This document shows positions 56,005-64,000 of a DNA stretch of 64,000 bases, piece by piece. Below the pieces are notes generated by a model. That model searched no databases. It had not been told where the DNA came from and saw only the letters and a list, made by a program, of their open reading frames with translations. Source of the DNA: JADLHS01 sp964561105 (GTDB taxonomy: Bacteria; Verrucomicrobiota; Verrucomicrobiia; Limisphaerales; JADLHS01); assembly GCA_964561105.1 (NCBI GenBank), contig CAZLOH010000010.1, positions 47,321 to 111,320 on the forward strand. Reading direction: 5' to 3'. Made by a program: the position numbers and the translations under genes. Each line of letters starts with the position of its first letter. The stretch's first letter is position 1.

Positions 56005-57366
56005 ATGATGTTCTTCCTCTTCACCAGCGCAGCAGCGCTCGCACTCATCGGGCTCGCGGGTTTCATGATTTATCGCTGGTCGCCCGAAGCCCAGGCCCGG
56101 CGCGCGGTGGTTGCGGAGTGGCCGTGGTTCGTCAAAGGCTTCGTCGTGCCTGCCGCGCTCTGGACGCTGATGAATTTTGGACTTTCGTTTCAGTTACAAC
56201 CGTTCATGCCCTCGGTGCAGATGGCGAAAAACTCCGGTGCGACCTGGTGGCCCGTTTTTCTCGGCGTGGTGGGCGTCGGGATTATCCTCATCGCTTCGTA
56301 TTGGTCGGCGGTGACGGTGGGCTGGCTGCTGGTTCGCGTCGGTCACGGCCTGCCGGCGGAAGCGCGCGCGGATTTTCGCTCGCTGTGCCTGACCTGTCTC
56401 GTCGGGACGGCCCTGCCTCTGCTCTGGTTGCTGTGGGTGGGTGGCTGGCACACGCTCGGTTTTGCGGCCCTGCTCCTCGGACTGCCCATCGCTGGTTTCG
56501 GCAAATCCATTGTGCGCCGGCCCAAGGCGCGGCCGATGTACGCCCGCGCCATCGCCCGGATGAAGTTCGGCAAATACTCAGAGGCGGAAATGGAAATCAT
56601 CCGCCAGTTGGAAGGTTCGGAGAATGATTTCGACGGCTGGCTGATGCTGGCCGAACTGTACGCCCTGCAATTCAAGGAACTGACCGAGGCCGAACAAATC
56701 ATCCTGGAGATTTGCGATCAGCCCAAAGTGACGCCGTCACAAATCTCGGTGGCGCTGCACAAGCTGGCGGATTGGCAGCTCGCCGTGGCCAACGACCCGG
56801 AGGCGGCTGACCGCGCGTTGCAAATGGTCCAGACCCGGCTGCCGGCCTCGCACCTGGCGCGCATGGCGGAACTGCGTCGCTCGCAACTTCCCCACAGCCG
56901 CCGCGAACTGGAGGCGCAACGTCAACCCCGACACATTCCCCTGCCCGCCTTGACAGAAGCCCCCGAGGTCGCCGCACACCAGCTCCCCACGCCCGAACAA
57001 GCCGGCGCGTTGGTCCGGCAACTCACGGAAAACCTCACACGCGATCCCAACCAGGTAGCCGATCGCGACCAACTCGCGCGGTTGCTGGCGGAACCGCTGG
57101 GCCGGGCCAGTCTGGCCATCGAGCAGTTGGAACTCCTGCTCGCGCTCACCGATCAACCGGACGCCAAGCGCGCCGAATGGCTGGGGTTGATCGCGGCCTG
57201 GCAATTGCGCCTGTTGGCGGATGAACCGGCCGCGCGCAAAACCCTGACGCGCCTCATCCAGGAGTTTCCCAATTCGCCGCAAGCCTTCGCCGCCCAACGC
57301 CGGCTCAATTTGCTCCATGCCGAAGCAGCGGCGCGCAAGGCACGCGGAAACGGGAAGCCGGAGTAG
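56005..57366 (+). CDS. Membrane protein with C-terminal TPR-like region
   Basis: A 453-residue protein with four predicted membrane segments in its first 180 residues (MFFLFTSAAALALIGLAGFM, FVKGFVVPAALWTLMNFGLS, VFLGVVGVGIILIASYW and TCLVGTALPLLWLLWVGGWH). A cytoplasmic or periplasmic helical-repeat region follows (YARAIARMKFGKYSEAEMEI, WLMLAELYALQFKELTEAEQ), of tetratricopeptide type. The function is unknown; the arrangement suggests a protein-interaction platform at the membrane. The second Met (56008) is an equally good start. Confidence 0.75.
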   Translation: MMFFLFTSAAALALIGLAGFMIYRWSPEAQARRAVVAEWPWFVKGFVVPAALWTLMNFGLSFQLQPFMPSVQMAKNSGATWWPVFLGVVGVGIILIASYWSAVTVGWLLVRVGHGLPAEARADFRSLCLTCLVGTALPLLWLLWVGGWHTLGFAALLLGLPIAGFGKSIVRRPKARPMYARAIARMKFGKYSEAEMEIIRQLEGSENDFDGWLMLAELYALQFKELTEAEQIILEICDQPKVTPSQISVALHKLADWQLAVANDPEAADRALQMVQTRLPASHLARMAELRRSQLPHSRRELEAQRQPRHIPLPALTEAPEVAAHQLPTPEQAGALVRQLTENLTRDPNQVADRDQLARLLAEPLGRASLAIEQLELLLALTDQPDAKRAEWLGLIAAWQLRLLADEPAARKTLTRLIQEFPNSPQAFAAQRRLNLLHAEAAARKARGNGKPE

Positions 57367-57696
57367 CAGCAAAACACGAGAAAAGGTTCACCGCAGCCAC
57401 GGAGTTGAACGGACGCATTGCGAGAACGCAGGCAGACTCTGCCCGCTTCGGCCAATCTTTCCGCACCTCTCCGTGAATCTTCCATTGGTAGCCGCCGAGG
57501 TAACGAGGCGGACTTTCCTGGATTGCCGTCCGCTCCGCCTCCTCACGCCGGCGGCCACGGTTCTGGAATTCAAAGCGCGAAATTCCAGTTGGGAGAAATC
57601 TTACTCCGGTGGCTGCGGAGCAAGCATCGCTTCAAAAAATCCGTTCGCGCAGGAATGTTAGTCCGTGGCCGCAGGATTTCAGGTCTCTCTCGCGGC
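57367..57696. other. Convergent intergenic region containing a family A element
   Basis: 330 bp between convergent genes. Besides the palindromic element at 57488-57558 I see no gene or clear terminator; AAACACGAGAAAAGGTTCAC near its start resembles dispersed simple intergenic repeats. Confidence 0.5.
57488..57558 (-). repeat. Palindromic element, family A (71 bp)
   Basis: Arms GTAGCCGCCGAGGTAACGAG and CCTCCTCACGCCGGCGGCCA, in reverse orientation relative to the copies at 38511 and 63542. Confidence 0.88.
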
Positions 57697-58530
57697 TCAC
57701 TTCACCCCGGCTGCCGCCGCCTTCGCCTTGGCTTCGGGCATCCACTGTTCGAGTTGCTTGATGCGGTCTTCATCCAGCGGATGCGTACTCAAAAACCAGA
57801 CGCCCTGGCCGCCCTTTTCTTTGTTGAACGCAGCAAACCGCTCCCAGAATTTCACCGCCTGCTCGGGATCGTAGCCCGCTTCCGCCATGTAGATCAGCCC
57901 GATGTGGTCGGCCTCGGATTCCTGCGCGCGACTGTGCGGCAATTCGGCCCCGACCTGTGAGCCGATCCCATAAGCCAGCATGGCGGCGGATTGCAATCGC
58001 GGGTCGGTGCTCGCCAGCCCAAGACCGGTGCTGAGCAAACTTCCACCCGTTTGAATGACCATCGCCTCGCTCATCCGTTCGCCGCCATGCCGCGCCACCG
58101 CGTGCGCAATCTCATGCCCGAGCACCGTGGCGAGTCCGGCCTCGTCCTTGGTGATCGGCAGGATGCCGGTATAAACACCCACCTTGCCGCCCGGCAGACA
58201 AAAGGCGTTCGCCTCCTTGCTCTCGAACACCACGAATTCCCACTGCGCATTGGGCATGTCCTTGGCCGCAACGGCAGCCAGTTTCTGCCCGACCTTCTGC
58301 ACCAGCGCCTTCGCGTACACATCCTGACTGATTGGCACCTCCTTCTTCAAAGTGTCAAAACTCGCCAGCCCCAACTGCGCCTCGGAACTCGGCGACATCA
58401 GATTGAATTGCGACCGTCCGGTGACTGGCACGGTGGTGCAACCCGTCACCCACACGAGACTCGCGGCGACCAGCAGCAGCGTGACCACTGATTTGAACGT
58501 GGCAAAGGGACCGGCATGGTTCTGTTTCAT
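57697..58530 (-). CDS. M48 family metalloprotease lipoprotein
   Basis: A 277-residue zinc protease. The signal ends in a lipobox (LVWVTGCTTVPVTGRSQ). The zinc site HEIAH is in VLGHEIAHAVARHGGERMSE, and the third ligand is in ESEADHIGLIYMAEAGYDPE. The C-terminal FLSTHPLDEDRIKQLE is typical of the LoiP/YggG-like outer-membrane branch. It probably degrades misfolded envelope proteins. It is monocistronic and divergent from the lipase-like gene. Confidence 0.93.
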   Translation of the reverse strand: MKQNHAGPFATFKSVVTLLLVAASLVWVTGCTTVPVTGRSQFNLMSPSSEAQLGLASFDTLKKEVPISQDVYAKALVQKVGQKLAAVAAKDMPNAQWEFVVFESKEANAFCLPGGKVGVYTGILPITKDEAGLATVLGHEIAHAVARHGGERMSEAMVIQTGGSLLSTGLGLASTDPRLQSAAMLAYGIGSQVGAELPHSRAQESEADHIGLIYMAEAGYDPEQAVKFWERFAAFNKEKGGQGVWFLSTHPLDEDRIKQLEQWMPEAKAKAAAAGVK

Positions 58531-58714
58531 GGCTTCATCGAAGCAAATTCCCGGACGAATTCAATCCTGAATCGAACCCACTGCGGTTACTGGAGGACGA
58601 CACACCGCGCTTCGCGCCCATTCCAGTTCAAGGCAATGTCACGATGCGCCCCTGCCAGCCGGTTTGCCTGAAATAAACTTGCCGCTGCATTTCGGCACGT
58701 TGCAAAGTCTGCGC

Positions 58715-60046
58715 ATGCCGATCATCAAACCTTCATCCAACTCAACCTCCTGCCGACCACGTTCTGAATCTGAGTTGCCGACGATCTGGTGGCGGGTTCC
58801 GCTGGCGCTGGCCATCGCAGCCCTGGTTTCTTCGTGCAGCCTCCTGGGCGTCAAACAGGAGGTGAAGAATCTCTCCGCGCACGGGATCATCACCGTGCAG
58901 GTGACACCAGTGGTCGAGTCCGCTCCCACTTACGCCCTCGCCTGGATTCGAGCCGCCAGCGGCACGAACGAAATGATCGGCTTTCAGCGGGTCGGCACGA
59001 ACGGCTTCGCGGTTTTTTTGCTACGGCAAAATCGGACTTACGGCCTCGCCGCCTTCACCGACCGCAATGGCAATGGCGCTTACGACGGAGGCGAACCGGT
59101 GGCGTACGTAAAAAATCTCCGGCCCACACCGTTGACCACGGACGGTCCGCGAAACCAACCCGTGCCACTGGAATTGTCGCCGACCAACGGCCTGCCGCCC
59201 GGGCAGCGCGCCGAGTTGCCGCGCGAGAACCCGAACCTGGGCGACGCCTTGCCGGTGGTGCTGGGCGAAGTCGCCCATCTCGATGATCCCAAATTCTCCG
59301 CCGAAGTCGGCGAGCTGGGAATGTGGAAGCCGTACGACTTCATCTCGCAATACGGGTTCGGAATTTATTTTCTCGAACCGTACGATCCTCGCAAATTGCC
59401 GGTGCTCTTCATCAATGGCATTTCCGGTTCGCCCCAGGATTGGCGGCCGGTGATGGAAAGGCTCGATCGCAAAAAATACCAAGTCTGGTTTGTCTATTAT
59501 CCCAGTGGCATCCGGCTGGACAAGACGGCCAACGGCCTGGCGACCGCGCTGCTGCTCTTGAAAAAGCGCCACGGGTTCAACCGGATGGCGGTCGTGGCGC
59601 ACAGCATGGGCGGCCTGGTATCGCGCGGAGCGATTCAGCGGGCGGTGAAACTGGCCGGCACGAATTTCATCCCGGAGTTTTTCACCGTCTCGACTCCGTG
59701 GGACGGACAACCCTCGGCCAAGCTGGCGGTCGAGCATCTGGATTATCCCGTGCCGTCCTGGCGGGACATGGCCCCGGGCAGCGACTATTTGCGGGAGATC
59801 ACGGCGCAACCACTGCCGCCCGGCACGCGCCACGATCTGATGTTCAGCTACCAATCCACCGACGGCGTGGGCCTGCCACCCGACAACGACAGCGTGGTGG
59901 GCGTAGCAAGCGAACTTTTCCTTCCGGTGCAAGAGCGCGCCGCCACCGTCTTCGGCCTGCATTTGAGTCACATGGAAATCCTCAAATCTCCGGTGACATT
60001 GCGCCGGATTGAAATGTTCCTGCCCTACGCGCTGAAAGCAAAATAA
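58715..60046 (+). CDS. Alpha/beta-hydrolase (lipase-like) lipoprotein
   Basis: A roughly 443-residue exported hydrolase. A lipobox (AIAALVSSCSLLG) follows a membrane segment. The nucleophile elbow is VAHSMGGLVSRGAI (Ser in HSMGG), preceded by the oxyanion region LFINGISGSPQDW. The C-terminal HLSHMEILKSP supplies the likely catalytic His. The N-terminal 180 residues form a separate beta-rich domain (AAFTDRNGNGAYDGGEPVAY resembles a calcium-binding or SdrD-like strand). The substrate is probably an ester or lipid. The ATG at 58715 is preferred to one 17 codons upstream. Confidence 0.82.
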   Translation: MPIIKPSSNSTSCRPRSESELPTIWWRVPLALAIAALVSSCSLLGVKQEVKNLSAHGIITVQVTPVVESAPTYALAWIRAASGTNEMIGFQRVGTNGFAVFLLRQNRTYGLAAFTDRNGNGAYDGGEPVAYVKNLRPTPLTTDGPRNQPVPLELSPTNGLPPGQRAELPRENPNLGDALPVVLGEVAHLDDPKFSAEVGELGMWKPYDFISQYGFGIYFLEPYDPRKLPVLFINGISGSPQDWRPVMERLDRKKYQVWFVYYPSGIRLDKTANGLATALLLLKKRHGFNRMAVVAHSMGGLVSRGAIQRAVKLAGTNFIPEFFTVSTPWDGQPSAKLAVEHLDYPVPSWRDMAPGSDYLREITAQPLPPGTRHDLMFSYQSTDGVGLPPDNDSVVGVASELFLPVQERAATVFGLHLSHMEILKSPVTLRRIEMFLPYALKAK

Positions 60047-60126
60047 TCTCGGGCGGATTGAGCAGCCGCTCACCCGGGCCGTTCCGGACGGGCTGCAAGG
60101 GATCGAACCATCAGCGACCGTACGGC

Positions 60127-61485
60127 TCAATGGGCGGCGGCTTTCAATTCGGCGAAGCGCGTCCGCATTTCGGCGAGCCGCGCTTGCTGGGCCGGGTCGT
60201 GGGCGAGGTCATTTTCCTCGTGGGGATCGGCGCGCAGGTTGAAGAGTTGTTCGCGGTGGAAATCCGGCCAGTAGAAATATTTCCAGTCCTTGCGCACGAG
60301 CGCCTCGGAAGCCGGAATGAAGTTGGTGTTGCGGAGGGTGGCGTGCTCATAGAAAAACTCCGTGCGCCAGGCCGGCGGCGGCGTGGTGAGATAGAGCGGG
60401 GCCAGATCGTGCCCCTGCATCCGGGGCGGCGGCGCGATCCCGGCTGCGGCGAGAATCGTCGGGGCCAGGTCCACGTTGAGCGCGAACGCGTCGTTGGTCT
60501 CACCGCGGCGGGCGGCGGGCAGGCGCGGGTCGCGCACAATGAGCGGCACGCGGATGCTTTCCTCATGCGGATACCATTTGTCGGCCAGCCCGTGTTCGCC
60601 GTGATAGTAGCCATTGTCGCCGGCAAAAATGACGAGTGTATTCGTCAGGACGCCCTGCCCTTCAAGCTCCGCCAGCACGCGACCGCACGCCGCATCCACC
60701 TCGGTCGCGAGGCGATAGTAGTTCTTCATCATGGCCTGATATTTTGCCGGCGTGTCGAACCGCCAATGCCAGCGCACGCGGCCTTCGTTGCGTTCGTTGG
60801 CGATAAACTCCGGCAACCGGTGAAACGATTCCTCCGTGGCATTGACGGGCACGGGCACGGACACGTCCTGATAGAGCGCCAGGCTTTGCGGCTGGGGGAG
60901 GAACTGGAGCGGGTTTTCATCCTCGGCATGGGTGGCGAAGAAGGCGACCGTGAGATAAAACGGCCGATCGGTGGGGCGGGTGCGCAAGAAGTCCAGCGCG
61001 TCGTTCTCGTTCTTTTGCGTGACGTGAATCCGGGAGCCGTTGGCGTTGGTGATCCAATGCGTGCCGAAATAGGATCGGCCAAAATCAAAGTTAGCGGCCG
61101 GAAATTTTCCGTTGTGCCATTTGCCCACGTGACCAACCCAGTAGCCGTGGGCGCGCAGCAACCCGGGGAAGGTTTGCGCCCAGGGCGTCTTAAACATCGC
61201 GAAAGCCGGATTCCCATGACGCGACATCCATTGCCCGGTGAAAAATGACGCCCGGCTGACACCGCAAATGGCCGTGGTGACGCAGGCGTGGGTGAAACGC
61301 ACGCCCTGGGCGGCGAGCCGGTCCAGGTTGGGAGTTTTCACCACCGGATCGCCGGCCACGCTCAACGTGTCATAACGCCAGTCATCGGCGTAGAGCACGA
61401 GAATGTTCATCGGCTGGGCCGCGAAGCCAGTGTAGCCACCGGCAAACAACAGCAGCAACGCAAGGAGACGACAGGCTTGATTCAT
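60127..61485 (-). CDS. Exported sulfatase
   Basis: A 452-residue sulfatase of the iduronate-2-sulfatase-like group. A signal peptide (RLLALLLLFAGGYTGFA) is followed by metal ligands in NILVLYADDWRYDT. The formylglycine motif is CGVSRASFFTGQWMSR, so the third position is Val instead of the usual Pro or Ala. Further sites are GYWVGHVGKWHNGK, FAGDNGYYHGEHGLADKWYP and ENDLAHDP. It removes sulfate from polysaccharides or glycosaminoglycan-like substrates. An upstream start adding 37 residues before the signal is rejected. No anaerobic maturase is in the window. Confidence 0.92.
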   Translation of the reverse strand: MNQACRLLALLLLFAGGYTGFAAQPMNILVLYADDWRYDTLSVAGDPVVKTPNLDRLAAQGVRFTHACVTTAICGVSRASFFTGQWMSRHGNPAFAMFKTPWAQTFPGLLRAHGYWVGHVGKWHNGKFPAANFDFGRSYFGTHWITNANGSRIHVTQKNENDALDFLRTRPTDRPFYLTVAFFATHAEDENPLQFLPQPQSLALYQDVSVPVPVNATEESFHRLPEFIANERNEGRVRWHWRFDTPAKYQAMMKNYYRLATEVDAACGRVLAELEGQGVLTNTLVIFAGDNGYYHGEHGLADKWYPHEESIRVPLIVRDPRLPAARRGETNDAFALNVDLAPTILAAAGIAPPPRMQGHDLAPLYLTTPPPAWRTEFFYEHATLRNTNFIPASEALVRKDWKYFYWPDFHREQLFNLRADPHEENDLAHDPAQQARLAEMRTRFAELKAAAH

Positions 61486-61609
61486 GGCTGATGCTGGGTG
61501 CGGTTCCGAGAGATGGTTGTCCGTTTGACGCGCGGCGCTGCTCACAGCGTGCGGATTGTTACTCCGGGTGTGGCCCGGCGCGAGGTTTGATTTCATGGAA
61601 TTCGCCGCG

Positions 61610-63145
61610 TCAAACTTCTCCCGCAGAAGTGTGCCGGCGCAATTCCGCTTTGACCGCCTCCGTGCCGCCGGTGGAATTCTCGGGGATTTTTGCCCCCGCG
61701 CTCAACAACAGTTGCACGGTCGCAGCATAGTCACCGGTCCGGCAATTCCAGCCATTTTCGGAACCGTGAATGGCCCAGCCCAAGGGGGTGGCGTGAAAAT
61801 CGGCATCGGTCAGTTCCAACGGCGGGTGGTGGCCGAGAATTTCGCGCGTCATTGCGGCGTTGCCATGGAACGCCGCCCAGTGCAACGGCGTACCCTGGTG
61901 TTGTCCGCGCGCATCCACGGGGAAGCCCGCCGCCAGCATGACGCGCACAACGCCGGGCTGATTGTTCCGCGCGGCATGCGCCACCAGTCGCTGGGAGGCC
62001 GGCGGGAGAGTGGCCGCGAGATTGGGGTTGGTCGTGAGCAGGGCATTCACGGCCGGTTGATCCGTCGCTTCGCAAGCAACGATCAGTTGCACGTCGGCAG
62101 GACTGTGTTCCATCAGTAACTGGAAAACAGCTTCGTGACCAAATTGTCTGGCCACCTCATGCGCTGACACATACCAGCCGAGGGTCCATTGGTAAATGGT
62201 TCCCCCGGACTTGGGATTGACCATCGGAAAATATTCGTCACTCACGCGCCGATGAATGCACGCGGGATCAGCGGCCAGGTGGCGGCGAACCAGATTCGCG
62301 TCGCCCAGCGCGGTGGCCAGGAGGAGGTCGGTCTGACAGCCCCGCTGCACGAGAAACCGCGCGATCTCCTGGCGCTCACGAATCATCCATTGCGCGGGTG
62401 TGGATTCATGATCCACGTCCCGCGCGTCAATATCCGCGCCATGTTCCAGCAGCAGCTTCGCAATTTCAATCGTGCCGGCAAAATGCAACGGAGTCTGGCC
62501 ATCGCCACCCCGCACGTGAACCAGGGCGGGCCTGCCGGCGATGAGTTCGCGGAGTTTTTCAATCAAGCCCAGGCGGGCGGCGGCGTGAACGTCCACCGTC
62601 GCGCCGCGCTGGATTGCGTACGCGGCGAGGGCAGGCTCGGCGCTGTGCAGGAGTCCGAATCCCCCGGCCCACCAGCGGCTTTTGGCGTTGAGGTCGGCGC
62701 CGGCGTCGAGCAATACCTCCAACATTTCCCGGCTGCGGACGTTGACGATGGCCGGCGAATCGAAAGGGCCGATCGGCTCGTTGAGGATCGCTTTGAACTG
62801 CGGGAAGCGATCCAGCAGTTGGCGCAACCGGGGTGCGTCGTCCTCGTGAAAGGCTTGCTTGAGCAAGTCCAGTGGCTCGCCGGTTTCGCCCCGGAGGGAT
62901 TCAACGTGAGCCTTGAGTTTGGGCCAACTGGTGAATCCGTATTCCCGGGCGATCACGAGTTGTGCGTCGCTCAACGTCATCGCCCCGGCTCGGGATTCAA
63001 CCGTCCCGAGCTTCGTCGGCTGCGGATGATTTTCTTGAAAGCGTCGGTACGCCGTGACGTCGCCAGACTTGAGGGATTTGAGGAGGTCTTTGGCCTGGAT
63101 CTTGAGTTGCTCGAGATTCGGCCGCGCGGGCAGTGATTTGGACAT
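61610..63145 (-). CDS. Ankyrin-repeat protein
   Basis: A 511-residue soluble protein. After an N-terminal helical part (ARPNLEQLKIQAKDLLKSLK, LVIAREYGFTSWPKLKAHVE) it has roughly eight ankyrin repeats, for example GGDGQTPLHFAGTIEIAKLL then LEHGADIDARDVDHE and GQHQGTPLHWAAFHGNAAMT. The N-terminal layout is common in Verrucomicrobia and Acidobacteria ankyrin proteins. It likely mediates protein interactions; partners are unknown. No signal peptide is seen. Confidence 0.9.
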   Translation of the reverse strand: MSKSLPARPNLEQLKIQAKDLLKSLKSGDVTAYRRFQENHPQPTKLGTVESRAGAMTLSDAQLVIAREYGFTSWPKLKAHVESLRGETGEPLDLLKQAFHEDDAPRLRQLLDRFPQFKAILNEPIGPFDSPAIVNVRSREMLEVLLDAGADLNAKSRWWAGGFGLLHSAEPALAAYAIQRGATVDVHAAARLGLIEKLRELIAGRPALVHVRGGDGQTPLHFAGTIEIAKLLLEHGADIDARDVDHESTPAQWMIRERQEIARFLVQRGCQTDLLLATALGDANLVRRHLAADPACIHRRVSDEYFPMVNPKSGGTIYQWTLGWYVSAHEVARQFGHEAVFQLLMEHSPADVQLIVACEATDQPAVNALLTTNPNLAATLPPASQRLVAHAARNNQPGVVRVMLAAGFPVDARGQHQGTPLHWAAFHGNAAMTREILGHHPPLELTDADFHATPLGWAIHGSENGWNCRTGDYAATVQLLLSAGAKIPENSTGGTEAVKAELRRHTSAGEV

Positions 63146-64000
63146 GGAACCTTTCTGCTATCGCCTGGAGTCCGCGGGCAGGCAGCATCAAGGTTGCGGT
63201 TACACCGACATTGACAGGTAGGCTCGGCCTTTTCCGCGGACCCGGCGGCGTCCTGAACGCGCGACTATTCAGTCAGAATCGCTTCCGGCTGTCAACCGGG
63301 ACCTCGTCGTAAACCGGGGCAGACGTATCTAAGGTTGGTAGCTCAGACAATAGAGTACCAGTTGCTCATTTACGCTTAAGTTTTTCCTAATGCGGCGTTT
63401 GGATGGAGTCCCTTACGGGGTTGCGCCAGTAACTCCTCATCCGGCGGGGCGGGCACCCTCGCGAGTCGGAACAACTCCGTCACCAGAATCATGGGGTCAG
63501 AATGATGCGGCTCGAAGTGATTGCAAAATTTCTCTCTCCCAGTAGCCGCCGACGTGAGGAGGCGGAAAACCGCGAAGGTGCAAAACCTTCCGCCTCGTTA
63601 CCTCGGCGGCTACGAATTATGAAATCCCTTCCATGCCGCTGCCCTAATCATTCTGCCAAAGGCTGCGGTGGAACGATGTTGGGCCTTCCCCGTGAGCCGG
63701 ACGGCTTTTACGGGGCGGTTTCAACTCAACTCGTGGGAAAATCGGTCGCCATGGCAGGGGCGACTGTAAGCAATAGCAGTAGCCGGCAGATTATTATGGC
63801 CGCCCTATCTTTCTCACAGGCCACGTCGGACGAAAAAAAGTTCCCGCTGTCGCGAGCTATGGGCGGGCAAGACGGCGCAATTACACTCTCACGCCTAATC
63901 GACGCCCGCTCCGCGCTTCAATCCTTTCCAATCCTTCGGAGTCGCCTTCATTGGAGCGCGGAGAAAAAGCACCGAAGCTTGGTCGGGTCGAGCCGGGCAT
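63146..64000. other. Long region without a convincing gene; repeats only
   Basis: No reading frame above about 60 codons has family-like content. The region holds a tRNA-like fragment (63333-63380), a family A palindromic element, GTCAGAATGATG / ATCATTCTGCC copies that resemble another dispersed repeat, and an inverted repeat near 63914-63959. A gene starting just beyond the window on the plus strand is possible. Confidence 0.6.
63542..63613 (+). repeat. Palindromic element, family A (72 bp)
   Basis: The cleanest copy: left arm GTAGCCGCCGACGTGAGG and right arm CGTTACCTCGGCGGCTAC flank about 20 bp of spacer. Confidence 0.92.

Overview
The window is a chromosomal segment of a GC-rich, Gram-negative-type bacterium. 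Gene content points to the PVC superphylum, most likely a Verrucomicrobia (Pedosphaera/Limisphaerales-like) lineage. The reasons are a planctomycete-type short cytochrome c, Tat-exported Gfo/Idh/MocA oxidoreductases, a sulfatase, an FGE-like protein with alignment-style repeats, a 23S-IVS-type four-helix-bundle gene, RNase HIII, and very many short palindromic repeats. This placement is inferred from gene content, not from an rRNA.

Layout. 1-4.1 kb (minus): aroA (cut by the window edge), a four-helix-bundle gene and tyrA, then a Gfo/Idh/MocA oxidoreductase and a two-domain CbiX-like chelatase. 4.2-9 kb: a cytochrome c (plus), then dnaG, a CvpA-like protein and a TPR lipoprotein (minus). 9-17 kb: a DUF362 protein, an OlsB-like acyltransferase, an FGE-like protein with a Tat oxidoreductase, a receiver-PAS-PP2C regulator, DUF465 and TM2 proteins. 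17-24 kb (minus): typA, then a one-direction cluster AraC regulator - aldo/keto reductase - zinc alcohol dehydrogenase - SDR that also carries two broken genes, and a thrS remnant. 24-37.3 kb (minus): the core transcription/translation block tRNA-Thr - tuf - tRNA-Trp - tRNA-Ser - secE - nusG - rplKAJL - rpoB - rpoC, with a clear promoter at its head, a hairpin between rplL and rpoB and a strong terminator after rpoC. 37.3-41.7 kb: rnhC, then a rearranged mutY locus in which a 5' mutY fragment and a start-less mutY flank two direct-repeat-bounded two-gene modules (VapBC-like and an unknown pair). 41.8-51.7 kb: cysteine desulfurase, a Tat-exported isomerase-like protein, a cupredoxin lipoprotein, an unidentified conserved protein, a luxE-luxC-queD-apbE operon, an FMN reductase-peroxiredoxin pair and tRNA-Leu. 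52-63 kb: a 1149-residue membrane-anchored coiled-coil protein, a membrane/TPR protein, M48 protease, lipase-like lipoprotein, sulfatase and ankyrin protein. The last 855 bp have no convincing gene.

The most unusual theme is a set of short palindromic elements (about 60-100 bp, several families) found between genes and also inside genes. mutY carries four in one uninterrupted reading frame and luxE carries two. Elements also form the N-terminus of a peroxiredoxin and the C-terminus of the CbiX-like protein, and one family marks the deletion junctions of the thrS and mutY remnants. This resembles the coding-sequence palindromic elements of Rickettsia. The second candidate novelty is the mutY-associated module array, whose unknown gene pair has the same leader and the same 17-bp gene overlap as the neighbouring toxin-antitoxin pair.
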